DNA of 64,000 nt from Macropodus opercularis (Eukaryota; Chordata; Actinopteri; Anabantiformes; Osphronemidae), in assembly GCA_030770545.1 (NCBI GenBank), contig CM061092.1, forward strand, positions 19,035,501-19,099,500, read 5' to 3'. Below, in pieces: positions 39,622 to 52,214 of the stretch (position 1 is its first letter; each line of letters starts with the position of its first letter). A model generated the notes under the pieces. It was given only the letters and a program-made list of their open reading frames with translations, searched no databases and was not told the DNA's origin. Position numbers and translations under genes: made by a program.

Positions 39622-40294
39622 ATCTCTTAGAAAGTTCTAAATTTATCAAAACGTAACCTCACAATGTACAAACTTTCAGGCGTGGTAAATTCTCGCATGA
39701 GTTCAAGTTTCTCACGAATCCACTAGTGCCCCATGTGTGCGATACTGCTTCACGCTGAGCTGTAACAATCAAGCAGGTTTTGTGGAAACACCTTTGGCCA
39801 GACACACACTTCTTTGTATAGTAAGTTTGGAGTTCAAGGATCCAAGAGGTTAGGTACAGTGTCATTTCTTTTTCGTGAACTGGTGCCTTTACACAGAACC
39901 AGTAGAAGCCTTTATTTCAAGGGGGCCCTAATGTGTAGGGGTTTCTCTTGTTTTTAAATCCGTCTGATTTGGAGAATCTATGAACAAGTAATGGTGTAGG
40001 AGGCTGTAAATTGTTCATTGTGAGTCAAAATCTACCTGCAAACACTTTAGAGTTAAGCTCTGTGTTTGAAAATACATTGCACCTAACCTCTTAGATCCTT
40101 GAACTCAAAACCTACTATACAATAAAGTGCGTGTCTGGTCAAAGGTACTTCCACAAAACCCACTTGACTGTTAGAGCTCAGCGTCAAGTAAAATTGTATG
40201 ATCTGTATGTAAAGCCACTATGGATATTCCACCCTGAGTCGCCTGTCTTAGGTCACACTGGCGTAATTGCTTTTTTGCTTTGCTTTGCTTTTAA

Positions 40295-40376
40295 GGTAGT
40301 GTGGCCGAGTGGTCTAAGGCGCTCGATTAAGGCTCCAGTCTCATTTGAGGCGTGGGTTCAAATCCCACCACTGCCA
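40295..40376 (+). tRNA. tRNA-Leu-AAG: tRNA-Leu (AAG), anticodon-stem variant
   Basis: C29·C41 mismatch; the flank has AAAGCACAACC, shared with units 10 and 11. Confidence 0.92.
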
Positions 40377-40691
40377 AAACGCTCTGAGGCCAACAAAGCA
40401 CAACCTCTCAAAGTGCAGACATGTAGCGAATTCCCGTACGACTTCAAGTTTCTCATGAATCCACTAGTGCCCCATGTGTATGATTCTACCTCACGCTGAG
40501 CCGTATCAATCAAGTAGGTTGTGTGGAAGCACCTTTGGTTGCACTCTGAGCTATACCTGCGTAGGCATTGTCCACACACTTCTTTGTATTATAGGTTTGG
40601 AGCTTGGGTACAATACAATTTCTTTCTCCTAAGCTTCTGCCATTACACGGAACACTTAACTACACCCTAGTAGTAAACTAAAGGCTGTTTT

Positions 40692-40764
40692 CGAGCTAGC
40701 CAGGAGTCGAACCTAGAATCTTCTGATCCGAAGTCAGACGCTTTAGCCATTACGCCACTAGCCC
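40692..40764 (-). tRNA. tRNA-Arg-TCG: tRNA-Arg (TCG), D-arm variant
   Basis: GGCTAAAGCG D-arm with a normal acceptor. Confidence 0.93.
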
Positions 40765-40863
40765 TGCTTTAGCTTGTGCACACATGTCGCAACATTGCCT
40801 GTACGCGATTGACAGCGACAAAGAGCATTGCATTGAACACCAAAACAAAGAAGAAGGTATCAG

Positions 40864-40935
40864 TGCCGTGACCCGGATTCGAACCGGGGTTGCTGCGGCC
40901 ACAACGCAGAGTACTAACCACTATACGATCACGGC
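40864..40935 (-). tRNA. tRNA-His-GTG: tRNA-His (GTG)
   Basis: Consensus copy. Confidence 0.97.
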
Positions 40936-41007
40936 TGGGTTGCTGCAACTGTGCCTCCGTGCGAGGTAAACAACTAGTCCTTATTACATCCAACTAAAGG
41001 CTGTTTT

Positions 41008-41080
41008 CGAGCTAGCCAGGAGTTGAACCTAGAATCTTCTGATCCGTAGTCAGACGCGTTATCCATTGCGCCACTAGCCC
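41008..41080 (-). tRNA. tRNA-Arg-ACG: tRNA-Arg (ACG)
   Basis: T-loop TTCAACT; anticodon intact. Confidence 0.96.
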
Positions 41081-41541
41081 TGCGTTTGGGAGTGCATAGG
41101 TGTCACAATATTGCCTATACATCGTTGACAGGCAAACAAATATCTTCCCCCAGTTGTGGAGTTTGTCAGTTATCTGACAGTTTGCGAAGGTCGCAGGCGG
41201 CAAGAAAAGAAGCAGTAGTCATGTGTGTAGTTTTGAACTTTGCAACAACAAGCATAGCATTGAATGCAATACATAATTGTCACAACATTGCATGTACCTG
41301 CTTAATATCGACAAAAATCTTCCTGCATGTACACGTTTACTGAGTTTGGCACTTATGTGACTGCTCGTGAAGGTTGCAGGTGTCAGAAAGTGGACCAGAC
41401 GTCTTTGTGTGTAGTTGTAATCTTTGTAACAGGAAGCATAGCATTTAATGCAATGATCACCAAAACAAACAAGTTAAGGGACGTCACAGTGACGAGACTG
41501 GGATTCGAACCGCAAATGCTGCAGTTTCTGACCGGCTCTCA

Positions 41542-41613
41542 AGCAGAGTGGCGCAGCGGAAGCGTGCTGGGCCCATAACCCAGAGGTCGATGGATCTAAA
41601 CCATCCTCTGCTA
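41542..41613 (+). tRNA. tRNA-iMet-CAT: initiator tRNA-Met (CAT), B-box variant
   Basis: ATCTAAA T-loop. Confidence 0.92.
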
Positions 41614-41832
41614 ATTGCGTTAGTGTTCGCCGTCAAGCTGTGTGATTAACACAGGGTATATGTTTTTGCCCTTTGCATTAAAGCACAAGTGTTCAGGGTT
41701 CTTTCCACCTCTTAATGGTTCAGCGATCTGTATGTAAAGCCACTGTGGACATTCCACCCCGAGTCGCCCGTCTCAGGCCAGCCTGGCATTAGTGCTTTCT
41801 TTGTTAGCCATGCATCAATTGCTTCCTTTTAA

Positions 41833-41914
41833 GGTAGTGTGGCCGAGTGGTCTAAGGCGCTGGATTTAGGCTCCAGTCTCAATTGAGGCGTGGGTTCAAA
41901 TCCCACCGCTGCCA
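41833..41914 (+). tRNA. tRNA-Leu-TAG: tRNA-Leu (TAG), T5 terminator lost
   Basis: TCTTTGC flank. Confidence 0.96.
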
Positions 41915-42457
41915 TCTTTGCATCTTCCGGGAGGCAATAGCAGGCAGTAATCTCCATGAACGTTTAGTGGGTGACTGGGCCGTCAAGCTTGACGTGTAGC
42001 TGGGTTTAGGCTCCAGTCCCAATTGAGGCATGGCTTCAAATCCAACCACTGAAATTTGCGTAGTTAGTCCGTGAGTGACTGAGCTTTGAAAGTTTTTTAA
42101 AAAAAAAAATCAGATGGTGTTCATGAGAGAGAGCAGCTGACTGCAGTCCTTGAGAAGCCCGTTCAACTTAGCGTAGAGAGTCAACAGTGGTGTGACACGT
42201 GAGTGACCGAAAATGAGATACGCTCCTGCACTTCTGTTCACCTGCGGTTCATGACAAACTGATTGCAGTAGTTGGGATGAGAAACTAAAAGTTCTTGCAC
42301 AAACTGTTTTGGTATCGCAGTCTGAGTGGTATTTTTCCAATGTTCTTCGGAGCGAAGGTGTGCGGCAATGGCACGGAGGACACGTGGTCAGCAAACCTTA
42401 CCGTGGATTATGGAAGGCCTGCATGCAAAGACCACAACTTCCAAGACCTTTTTCTGT

Positions 42458-42518
42458 GGCAGTGTGGCCGAGCACCCAAGGCGCTGGATTAAGGCTCCAG
42501 TCTCATTTAAGGTGTGGG
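42458..42518 (+). pseudogene. dead tRNA-Leu-AAG copy
   Basis: Unit 10. Confidence 0.88.
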
Positions 42519-43191
42519 ATCTCTTAGAAAGTTCTAAATTTATCAAAGCGTAACCTCACAATGTACAAACTTTCAGGCGTGGTAAATTCTCGCATGAGTT
42601 CAAGTTTCTCACGAATCCACTAGTGCCCCATGTGTGCGATACTGCTTCACGCTGAGCTGTAACAATCAAGCAGGTTTTGTGGAAACACCTTTGGCCAGAC
42701 ACACACTTCTTTGTATAGTAAGTTTGGAGTTCAAGGATCCAAGAGGTTAGGTACAGTGTCATTTCTTTTTCGTGAACTGGTGCCTTTACACAGAACCAGT
42801 AGAAGCCTTTATTTCAAGGGGGCCCTAATGTGTAGGGGTTTCTCTTGTTTTTAAATCCGTCTGATTTGGAGAATCTATGAACAAGTAATGGTGTAGGAGG
42901 CTGTAAATTGTTCATTGTGAGTCAAAATCTACCTGCAAACACTTTAGAGTTAAGCTCTGTGTTTGAAAATACATTGCACCTAACCTCTTAGATCCTTGAA
43001 CTCAAAACCTACTATACAATAAAGTGCGTGTCTGGTCAAAGGTACTTCCACAAAACCCACTTGACTGTTAGAGCTCAGCGTCAAGTAAAATTGTATGATC
43101 TGTATGTAAAGCCACTATGGATATTCCACCCTGAGTCGCCTGTCTTAGGTCACACTGGCGTAATTGCTTTTTTGCTTTGCTTTGCTTTTAA

Positions 43192-43273
43192 GGTAGTGTG
43201 GCCGAGTGGTCTAAGGCGCTCGATTAAGGCTCCAGTCTCATTTGAGGCGTGGGTTCAAATCCCACCACTGCCA
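43192..43273 (+). tRNA. tRNA-Leu-AAG: tRNA-Leu (AAG), anticodon-stem variant
   Basis: C29·C41 mismatch; three-unit GCTTT flank. Confidence 0.92.
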
Positions 43274-43588
43274 AAACGCTCTGAGGCCAACAAAGCACAA
43301 CCTCTCAAAGTGCAGACATGTAGCGAATTCCCGTACGACTTCAAGTTTCTCATGAATCCACTAGTGCCCCATGTGTATGATTCTACCTCACGCTGAGCCG
43401 TATCAATCAAGTAGGTTGTGTGGAAGCACCTTTGGTTGCACTCTGAGCTATACCTGCGTAGGCATTGTCCACACACTTCTTTGTATTATAGGTTTGGAGC
43501 TTGGGTACAATACAATTTCTTTCTCCTAAGCTTCTGCCATTACACGGAACACTTAACTACACCCTAGTAGTAAACTAAAGGCTGTTTT

Positions 43589-43661
43589 CGAGGTAGCCAG
43601 GAGTCGAACCTAGAATCTTCTGATCCGAAGTCAGACGCTTTAGCCATTACGCCACTAGCCC
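43589..43661 (-). tRNA. tRNA-Arg-TCG: tRNA-Arg (TCG), double variant
   Basis: Carries both the C4·C69 acceptor mismatch and the GGCTAAAGCG D-arm; the only copy with both, so a recombinant of two sub-families. Confidence 0.9.
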
Positions 43662-43760
43662 TGCTTTAGCTTGTGCACACATGTCGCAACATTGCCTGTA
43701 CGCGATTGACAGCGACAAAGAGCATTGCATTGAACACCAAAACAAAGAAGAAGGTATCAG

Positions 43761-43832
43761 TGCCGTGACCCGGATTCGAACCGGGGTTGCTGCGGCCACA
43801 ACGCAGAGTACTAACCACTATACGATCACGGC
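43761..43832 (-). tRNA. tRNA-His-GTG: tRNA-His (GTG)
   Basis: Consensus copy. Confidence 0.97.
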
Positions 43833-43904
43833 TGGGTTGCTGCAACTGTGCCTCCGTGCGAGGTAAACAACTAGTCCTTATTACATCCAACTAAAGGCTG
43901 TTTT

Positions 43905-43977
43905 CGAGCTAGCCAGGAGTCGAACCTAGAATCTTCTGATCCGTAGTCAAACGCGTTATCCATTGCGCCACTAGCCC
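43905..43977 (-). tRNA. tRNA-Arg-ACG: tRNA-Arg (ACG)
   Basis: Position 28 T variant; T-loop normal. Confidence 0.96.
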
Positions 43978-44438
43978 TGCGTTTGGGAGTGCATAGGTGT
44001 CACAATATTGCCTATACATCGTTGACAGGCAAACAAATATCTTCCCCCAGTTGTGGAGTTTGTCAGTTATCTGACAGTTTGCGAAGGTCGCAGGCGGCAA
44101 GAAAAGAAGCAGTAGTCATGTGTGTAGTTCTGAACTTTGCAACAACAAGCATAGCATTGAATGCAATACATAATTGTCACAACATTGCATGTACCTGCTT
44201 AATATCGACAAAAATCTTCCTGCACGTACACGTTTACTGAGTTTGGCACTTATGTGACTGCTCGTGAAGGTTGCAGGTGTCAGAAAGTGGACCAGACGTC
44301 TTTGTGTGTAGTTGTAATCTTTGTAACAGGAAGCATAGCATTTAATGCAATGATCACCAAAACAAACAAGTTAAGGGACGTCACAGTGACGAGACTGGGA
44401 TTCGAACCGCAAATGCTGCAGTTTCTGACCGGCTCTCA

Positions 44439-44510
44439 AGCAGAGTGGCGCAGCGGAAGCGTGCTGGGCCCATAACCCAGAGGTCGATGGATCTAAACCA
44501 TCCTCTGCTA
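44439..44510 (+). tRNA. tRNA-iMet-CAT: initiator tRNA-Met (CAT), B-box variant
   Basis: ATCTAAA T-loop. Confidence 0.92.
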
Positions 44511-44729
44511 ATTGCGTTAGTGTTCGCCGTCAAGCTGTGTGATTAACACAGGGTATATGTTTTTGCCCTTTGCATTAAAGCACAAGTGTTCAGGGTTCTT
44601 TCCACCTCTTAATGGTTCAGCGATCTGTATGTAAAGCCACTGTGGACATTCCACCCCGAGTCGCCCGTCTCAGGCCAGCCTGGCATTAGTGCTTTCTTTG
44701 TTAGCCATGCATCAATTGCTTCCTTTTAA

Positions 44730-44811
44730 GGTAGTGTGGCCGAGTGGTCTAAGGCGCTGGATTTAGGCTCCAGTCTCAATTGAGGCGTGGGTTCAAATCC
44801 CACCGCTGCCA
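44730..44811 (+). tRNA. tRNA-Leu-TAG: tRNA-Leu (TAG), T5 terminator lost
   Basis: TCTTTGC flank. Confidence 0.96.
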
Positions 44812-45354
44812 TCTTTGCATCTTCCGGGAGGCAATAGCAGGCAGTAATCTCCATGAACGTTTAGTGGGTGACTGGGCCGTCAAGCTTGACGTGTAGCTGG
44901 GTTTAGGCTCCAGTCCCAATTGAGGCATGGCTTCAAATCCAACCACTGAAATTTGCGTAGTTAGTCCGTGAGTGACTGAGCTTTGAAAGTTTTTTAAAAA
45001 AAAAAATCAGATGGTGTTCATGAGAGAGAGCAGCTGACTGCAGTCCTTGAGAAGCCCGTTCAACTTAGCGTAGAGAGTCAACAGTGGTGTGACACGTGAG
45101 TGACCGAAAATGAGATACGCTCCTGCACTTCTGTTCACCTGCGGTTCATGACAAACTGATTGCAGTAGTTGGGATGAGAAACTAAAAGTTCTTGCACAAA
45201 CTGTTTTGGTATCGCAGTCTGAGTGGTATTTTTCCAATGTTCTTCGGAGCGAAGGTGTGCGGCAATGGCACGGAGGACACGTGGTCAGCAAACCTTACCG
45301 TGGATTATGGAAGGCCTGCATGCAAAGACCACAACTTCCAAGACCTTTTTCTGT

Positions 45355-45415
45355 GGCAGTGTGGCCGAGCACCCAAGGCGCTGGATTAAGGCTCCAGTCT
45401 CATTTAAGGTGTGGG
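45355..45415 (+). pseudogene. dead tRNA-Leu-AAG copy
   Basis: Unit 11. Confidence 0.88.
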
Positions 45416-46088
45416 ATCTCTTAGAAAGTTCTAAATTTATCAAAGCGTAACCTCACAATGTACAAACTTTCAGGCGTGGTAAATTCTCGCATGAGTTCAA
45501 GTTTCTCACGAATCCACTAGTGCCCCATGTGTGCGATACTGCTTCACGCTGAGCTGTAACAATCAAGCAGGTTTTGTGGAAACACCTTTGGCCAGACACA
45601 CACTTCTTTGTATAGTAAGTTTGGAGTTCAAGGATCCAAGAGGTTAGGTACAGTGTCATTTCTTTTTCGTGAACTGGTGCCTTTACACAGAACCAGTAGA
45701 AGCCTTTATTTCAAGGGGGCCCTAATGTGTAGGGGTTTCTCTTGTTTTTAAATCCGTCTGATTTGGAGAATCTATGAACAAGTAATGGTGTAGGAGGCTG
45801 TAAATTGTTCATTGTGAGTCAAAATCTACCTGCAAACACTTTAGAGTTAAGCTCTGTGTTTGAAAATACATTGCACCTAACCTCTTAGATCCTTGAACTC
45901 AAAACCTACTATACAATAAAGTGCGTGTCTGGTCAAAGGTACTTCCACAAAACCCACTTGACTGTTAGAGCTCAGCGTCAAGTAAAATTGTATGATCTGT
46001 ATGTAAAGCCACTATGGATATTCCACCCTGAGTCGCCTGTCTTAGGTCACACTGGCGTAATTGCTTTTTTGCTTTGCTTTGCTTTTAA

Positions 46089-46170
46089 GGTAGTGTGGCC
46101 GAGTGGTCTAAGGCGCTCGATTAAGGCTCCAGTCTCATTTGAGGCGTGGGTTCAAATCCCACCACTGCCA
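46089..46170 (+). tRNA. tRNA-Leu-AAG: tRNA-Leu (AAG), anticodon-stem variant
   Basis: C29·C41 mismatch. Confidence 0.92.
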
Positions 46171-46485
46171 AAACGCTCTGAGGCCAACAAAGCACAACCT
46201 CTCAAAGTGCAGACATGTAGCGAATTCCCGTACGACTTCAAGTTTCTCATGAATCCACTAGTGCCCCATGTGTGTGATTCTACCTCACGCTGAGCCGTAT
46301 CAATCAAGTAGGTTGTGTGGAAGCACCTTTGGTTGCACTCTGAGCTATACCTGCGTAGGCATTGTCCACACACTTCTTTGTATTATAGGTTTGGAGCTTG
46401 GGTACAATACAATTTCTTTCTCCTAAGCTTCTGCCATTACACGGAACACTTAACTACACCCTAGTAGTAAACTAAAGGCTGTTTT

Positions 46486-46558
46486 CGAGCTAGCCAGGAG
46501 TCGAACCTAGAATCTTCTGATCCGAAGTCAGACGCTTTAGCCATTACGCCACTAGCCC
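46486..46558 (-). tRNA. tRNA-Arg-TCG: tRNA-Arg (TCG), D-arm variant
   Basis: GGCTAAAGCG D-arm, normal acceptor. Confidence 0.93.
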
Positions 46559-46657
46559 TGCTTTAGCTTGTGCACACATGTCGCAACATTGCCTGTACGC
46601 GATTGACAGCGACAAAGAGCATTGCATTGAACACCAAAACAAAGAAGAAGGTATCAG

Positions 46658-46729
46658 TGCCGTGACCCGGATTCGAACCGGGGTTGCTGCGGCCACAACG
46701 CAGAGTACTAACCACTATACGATCACGGC
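46658..46729 (-). tRNA. tRNA-His-GTG: tRNA-His (GTG)
   Basis: Consensus copy. Confidence 0.97.
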
Positions 46730-46801
46730 TGGGTTGCTGCAACTGTGCCTCCGTGCGAGGTAAACAACTAGTCCTTATTACATCCAACTAAAGGCTGTTT
46801 T

Positions 46802-46874
46802 CGAGCTAGCCAGGAGTCGAACCTAGAATCTTCTGATCCGTAGTCAAACGCGTTATCCATTGCGCCACTAGCCC
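46802..46874 (-). tRNA. tRNA-Arg-ACG: tRNA-Arg (ACG)
   Basis: Position 28 T variant. Confidence 0.96.
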
Positions 46875-47335
46875 TGCGTTTGGGAGTGCATAGGTGTCAC
46901 AATATTGCCTATACATCGTTGACAGGCAAACAAATATCTTCCCCCAGTTGTGGAGTTTGTCAGTTATCTGACAGTTTGCGAAGGTCGCAGGCGGCAAGAA
47001 AAGAAGCAGTAGTCATGTGTGTAGTTCTGAACTTTGCAACAACAAGCATAGCATTGAATGCAATACATAATTGTCACAACATTGCATGTACCTGCTTAAT
47101 ATCGACAAAAATCTTCCTGCACGTACACGTTTACTGAGTTTGGCACTTATGTGACTGCTCGTGAAGGTTGCAGGTGTCAGAAAGTGGACCAGACGTCTTT
47201 GTGTGTAGTTGTAATCTTTGTAACAGGAAGCATAGCATTTAATGCAATGATCACCAAAACAAACAAGTTAAGGGACGTCACAGTGACGAGACTGGGATTC
47301 GAACCGCAAATGCTGCAGTTTCTGACCGGCTCTCA

Positions 47336-47407
47336 AGCAGAGTGGCGCAGCGGAAGCGTGCTGGGCCCATAACCCAGAGGTCGATGGATCGAAACCATCC
47401 TCTGCTA
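47336..47407 (+). tRNA. tRNA-iMet-CAT: initiator tRNA-Met (CAT)
   Basis: Consensus sequence. Confidence 0.97.
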
Positions 47408-47626
47408 ATTGCGTTAGTGTTCGCCGTCAAGCTGTGTGATTAACACAGGGTATATGTTTTTGCCCTTTGCATTAAAGCACAAGTGTTCAGGGTTCTTTCC
47501 ACCTCTTAATGGTTCAGCGATCTGTATGTAAAGCCACTGTGGACATTCCACCCCGAGTCGCCCGTCTCAGGCCAGCCTGGCATTAGTGCTTTCTTTGTTA
47601 GCCATGCATCAATTGCTTCCTTTTAA

Positions 47627-47708
47627 GGTAGTGTGGCCGAGTGGTCTAAGGCGCTGGATTTAGGCTCCAGTCTCAATTGAGGCGTGGGTTCAAATCCCAC
47701 CGCTGCCA
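47627..47708 (+). tRNA. tRNA-Leu-TAG: tRNA-Leu (TAG)
   Basis: Normal copy with T5. Confidence 0.97.
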
Positions 47709-48250
47709 TTTTTGCATCTTCCGGGAGGCAATAGCAGGCAGTAATCTCCATGAACGTTTAGTGGGTGACTGGGCCGTCAAGCTTGACGTGTAGCTGGGTT
47801 TAGGCTCCAGTCCCAATTGAGGCATGGCTTCAAATCCAACCACTGAAATTTGCGTAGTTAGTCCGTGAGTGACTGAGCTTTGAAAGTTTTTAAAAAAAAA
47901 AATCAGATGGTGTTCATGAGAGAGAGCAGCTGACTGCAGTCCTTGAGAAGCCCGTTCAACTTAGCGTAGAGAGTCAACAGTGGTGTGACACGTGAGTGAC
48001 CGAAAATGAGATACGCTCCTGCACTTCTGTTCACCTGCGGTTCATGACAAACTGATTGCAGTAGTTGGGATGAGAAACTAAAAGTTCTTGCACAAACTGT
48101 TTTGGTATCGCAGTCTGAGTGGTATTTTTCCAATGTTCTTCGGAGCGAAGGTGTGCGGCAATGGCACGGAGGACACGTGGTCAGCAAACCTTACCGTGGA
48201 TTATGGAAGGCCTGCATGCAAAGACCACAACTTCCAAGACCTTTTTCTGT

Positions 48251-48311
48251 GGCAGTGTGGCCGAGCACCCAAGGCGCTGGATTAAGGCTCCAGTCTCATT
48301 TAAGGTGTGGG
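48251..48311 (+). pseudogene. dead tRNA-Leu-AAG copy
   Basis: Unit 12. Confidence 0.88.
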
Positions 48312-48984
48312 ATCTCTTAGAAAGTTCTAAATTTATCAAAACGTAACCTCACAATGTACAAACTTTCAGGCGTGGTAAATTCTCGCATGAGTTCAAGTTT
48401 CTCACGAATCCACTAGTGCCCCATGTGTGCGATACTGCTTCACGCTGAGCTGTAACAATCAAGCAGGTTTTGTGGAAACACCTTTGGCCAGACACACACT
48501 TCTTTGTATAGTAAGTTTGGAGTTCAAGGATCCAAGAGGTTAGGTACAGTGTCATTTCTTTTTCGTTAACTGGTGCCTTTACACAGAACCAGTAGAAGCC
48601 TTTATTTCAAGGGGGCCCTAATGTGTAGGGGTTTCTCTTGTTTTTAAATCCGTCTGATTTGGAGAATCTATGAACAAGTAATGGTGTAGGAGGCTGTAAA
48701 TTGTTCATTGTGAGTCAAAATCTACCTGCAAACACTTTAGAGTTAAGCTCTGTGTTTGAAAATACATTGCACCTAACCTCTTAGATCCTTGAACTCAAAA
48801 CCTACTATACAATAAAGTGCGTGTCTGGTCAAAGGTACTTCCACAAAACCCACTTGACTGTTAGAGCTCAGCGTCAAGTAAAATTGTATGATCTGTATGT
48901 AAAGCCACTATGGATATTCCACCCTGAGTCGCCTGTCTTAGGTCACACTGGCGTAATTGCTTTTTTGCTTTGCTTTGCTTTTAA

Positions 48985-49066
48985 GGTAGTGTGGCCGAGT
49001 GGTCTAAGGCGCTCGATTAAGGCTCCAGTCTCATTTGAGGCGTGGGTTCAAATCCCACCACTGCCA
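48985..49066 (+). tRNA. tRNA-Leu-AAG: tRNA-Leu (AAG), anticodon-stem variant
   Basis: C29·C41 mismatch; the flank AAAGTGTAACC is shared with units 8 and 13. Confidence 0.92.
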
Positions 49067-49381
49067 AAACGCTCTGAGGCCAACAAAGTGTAACCTCTCA
49101 AAGTGCAGACATGTAGCGAATTCCCGTACGACTTCAAGTTTCTCATGAATCCACTAGTGCCCCATGTGTATGATTCTACCTCACGCTGAGCCGTATCAAT
49201 CAAGTAGGTTGTGTGGAAGCACCTTTGGTTGCACTCTGAGCTATACCTGCGTAGGCATTGTCCACACACTTCTTTGTATTATAGGTTTGGAGCTTGGGTA
49301 CAATACAATTTCTTTCTCCTAAGCTTCTGCCATTACACGGAACACTTAACTACACCCTAGTAGTAAACTAAAGGCTGTTTT

Positions 49382-49454
49382 CGAGGTAGCCAGGAGTCGA
49401 ACCTAGAATCTTCTGATCCGAAGTCAGACGCGTTATCCATTACGCCACTAGCCC
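49382..49454 (-). tRNA. tRNA-Arg-TCG: tRNA-Arg (TCG), acceptor variant
   Basis: C4·C69 mismatch with normal D-arm. Confidence 0.92.
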
Positions 49455-49553
49455 TGCTTTAGCTTTTGCACACATGTCGCAACATTGCCTGTACGCGATT
49501 GACAGCGACAAAGAGCATTGCATTGAACACCAAAACAAAGAAGAAGGTATCAG

Positions 49554-49625
49554 TGCCGTGACCCGGATTCGAACCGGGGTTGCTGCGGCCACAACGCAGA
49601 GTACTAACCACTATACGATCACGGC
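49554..49625 (-). tRNA. tRNA-His-GTG: tRNA-His (GTG)
   Basis: Consensus copy. Confidence 0.97.
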
Positions 49626-49697
49626 TGGGTTGCTACAACTGTGCCTCCGTGCGAGGTAAACAACTAGTCCTTATTACATCCAACTAAAGGCTGTTTT

Positions 49698-49770
49698 CGA
49701 GCTAGCCAGGAGTCGAACCTAGAATCTTCTGATCCGTAGTCAAACGCGTTATCCATTGCGCCACTAGCCC
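49698..49770 (-). tRNA. tRNA-Arg-ACG: tRNA-Arg (ACG)
   Basis: Position 28 T variant. Confidence 0.96.
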
Positions 49771-50231
49771 TGCGTTTGGGAGTGCATAGGTGTCACAATA
49801 TTGCCTATACATCGTTGACAGGCAAACAAATATCTTCCCCCAGTTGTGGAGTTTGTCAGTTATCTGACAGTTTGCGAAGGTCGCAGGCGGCAAGAAAAGA
49901 AGCAGTAGTCATGTGTGTAGTTCTGAACTTTGCAACAACAAGCATAGCATTGAATGCAATACATAATTGTCACAACATTGCATGTACCTGCTTAATATCG
50001 ACAAAAATCTTCCTGCACGTACACGTTTACTGAGTTTGGCACTTATGTGACTGCTCGTGAAGGTTGCAGGTGTCAGAAAGTGGACCAGACGTCTTTGTGT
50101 GTAGTTGTAATCTTTGTAACAGGAAGCATAGCATTTAATGCAATGATCACCAAAACAAACAAGTTAAGGGACGTCACAGTGACGAGACTGGGATTCGAAC
50201 CGCAAATGCTGCAGTTTCTGACCGGCTCTCA

Positions 50232-50303
50232 AGCAGAGTGGCGCAGCGGAAGCGTGCTGGGCCCATAACCCAGAGGTCGATGAATCGAAACCATCCTCTG
50301 CTA
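50232..50303 (+). tRNA. tRNA-iMet-CAT: initiator tRNA-Met (CAT), T-stem variant
   Basis: Private change GATGAATCG: A53 faces C61, losing the last T-stem pair and altering the start of the B box. Confidence 0.92.
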
Positions 50304-50522
50304 ATTGCGTTAGTGTTCGCCGTCAAGCTGTGTGATTAACACAGGGTATATGTTTTTGCCCTTTGCATTAAAGCACAAGTGTTCAGGGTTCTTTCCACCT
50401 CTTAATGGTTCAGCGATCTGTATGTAAAGCCACTGTGGACATTCCACCCCGAGTCGCCCGTCTCAGGCCAGCCTGGCATTAGTGCTTTCTTTGTTAGCCA
50501 TGCATCAATTGCTTCCTTTTAA

Positions 50523-50604
50523 GGTAGTGTGGCCGAGTGGTCTAAGGCGCTGGATTTAGGCTCCAGTCTCAATTGAGGCGTGGGTTCAAATCCCACCGCT
50601 GCCA
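50523..50604 (+). tRNA. tRNA-Leu-TAG: tRNA-Leu (TAG)
   Basis: Normal copy with T5. Confidence 0.97.
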
Positions 50605-51146
50605 TTTTTGCATCTTCCGGGAGGCAATAGCAGGCAGTAATCTCCATGAACGTTTAGTGGGTGACTGGGCCGTCAAGCTTGACGTGTAGCTGGGTTTAGG
50701 CTCCAGTCCCAATTGAGGCATGGCTTCAAATCCAACCACTGAAATTTGCGTAGTTAGTCCGTGAGTGACTGAGCTTTGAAAGTTTTTTTAAAAAAAAATC
50801 AGATGGTGTTCATGAGAGAGAGCAGCTGACTGCAGTCCTTGAGAAGCCCGTTCAACTTAGCGTAGAGAGTCAACAGTGGTGTGACACGTGAGTGACCGAA
50901 AATGAGATACGCTCCTGCACTTCTGTTCACCTGCGGTTCATGACAAACTGATTGCAGTAGTTGGGATGAGAAACTAAAAGTTCTTGCACAAACTGTTTTG
51001 GTATCGCAGTCTGAGTGGTATTTTTCCAATGTTCTTCGGAGCGAAGGTGTGCGGCAATGGCACGGAGGACACGTGGTCAGCAAACCTTACCGTGGATTAT
51101 GGAAGGCCTGCATGCAAAGACCACAACTTCCAAGACCTTTTTCTGT

Positions 51147-51207
51147 GGCAGTGTGGCCGAGCACCCAAGGCGCTGGATTAAGGCTCCAGTCTCATTTAAG
51201 GTGTGGG
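51147..51207 (+). pseudogene. dead tRNA-Leu-AAG copy
   Basis: Unit 13. Confidence 0.88.
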
Positions 51208-51890
51208 ATCTCTTAGAAAGTTCTAAATTTATCAAAGCGTAACCTCACAATGTACAAACTTTCAGGCGTGGTAAATTCTCGCATGAGTTCAAGTTTCTCA
51301 CGAATCCACTAGTGCCCCATGTGTGCGATACTGCTTCACGCTGAGCTGTAACAATCAAGCAGGTTTTGTGGAAACACCTTTGGCCAGACACACACTTCTT
51401 TGTATAGTAAGTTTGGAGTTCAAGGATCCAAGAGGTTAGGTACAGTGTCATTTCTTTTTCGTGAACTGGTGCCTTTACACAGAACCAGTAGAAGCCTTTA
51501 TTTCAAGGGGGCCCTAATGTGTAGGGGTTTCTCTTGTTTTTAAATCCGTCTGATTTGGAGAATCTATGAACAAGTAATGGTGTAGGAGGCTGTAAATTGT
51601 TCATTGTGAGTCAAAATCTACCTGCAAACACTTTAGAGTTAAGCTCTGTGTTTGAAAATACATTGCACCTAACCTCTTAGATCCTTGAACTCAAAACCTA
51701 CTATACAATAAAGTGCGTGTCTGGTCAAAGGTACTTCCACAAAACCCACTTGACTGTTAGAGCTCAGCGTCAAGTAAAATTGTATGATCTGTATGTAAAG
51801 CCACTATGGATATTCCACCCTGAGTCGCCTGTCTTAGGTCACACTGGCGTAATTGCTTTTTTGCTTTGCTTTGCTTTGCTTTGCTTTTAA

Positions 51891-51972
51891 GGTAGTGTGG
51901 CCGAGTGGTCTAAGGCGCTCGATTAAGGCTCCAGTCTCATTTGAGGCGTGGGTTCAAATCCCACCACTGCCA
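51891..51972 (+). tRNA. tRNA-Leu-AAG: tRNA-Leu (AAG), anticodon-stem variant
   Basis: C29·C41 mismatch. The only unit-end Leu-AAG with a T run inside the following spacer (T7 at 52215-52221). Confidence 0.92.
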
Positions 51973-52214
51973 AAACGCTCTGAGGCCAACAAAGTGTAAC
52001 CTCTCAAAGTGCAGACATGTAGCGAATTCCCGTACGACTTCAAGTTTCTCATGAATCCACTAGTGCCCCATGTGTATGATTCTACCTCACGCTGAGCCGT
52101 ATCAATCAAGTAGGTTGTGTGGAAGCACCTTTGGTTGCACTCTGAGCTATACCTGCGTAGGCATTGTCCACACACTTCTTTGTATTATAGGTTTGGAGCT
52201 TGGGTACAATACAA

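Larger units (their letters stand above)
38185..41080. repeat. tRNA array unit 9
   Basis: 2,896 bases, single module. Confidence 0.95.
41081..43977. repeat. tRNA array unit 10
   Basis: 2,897 bases, single module. Confidence 0.95.
43978..46874. repeat. tRNA array unit 11
   Basis: 2,897 bases, single module. Confidence 0.95.
46875..49770. repeat. tRNA array unit 12
   Basis: 2,896 bases, single module. Confidence 0.95.
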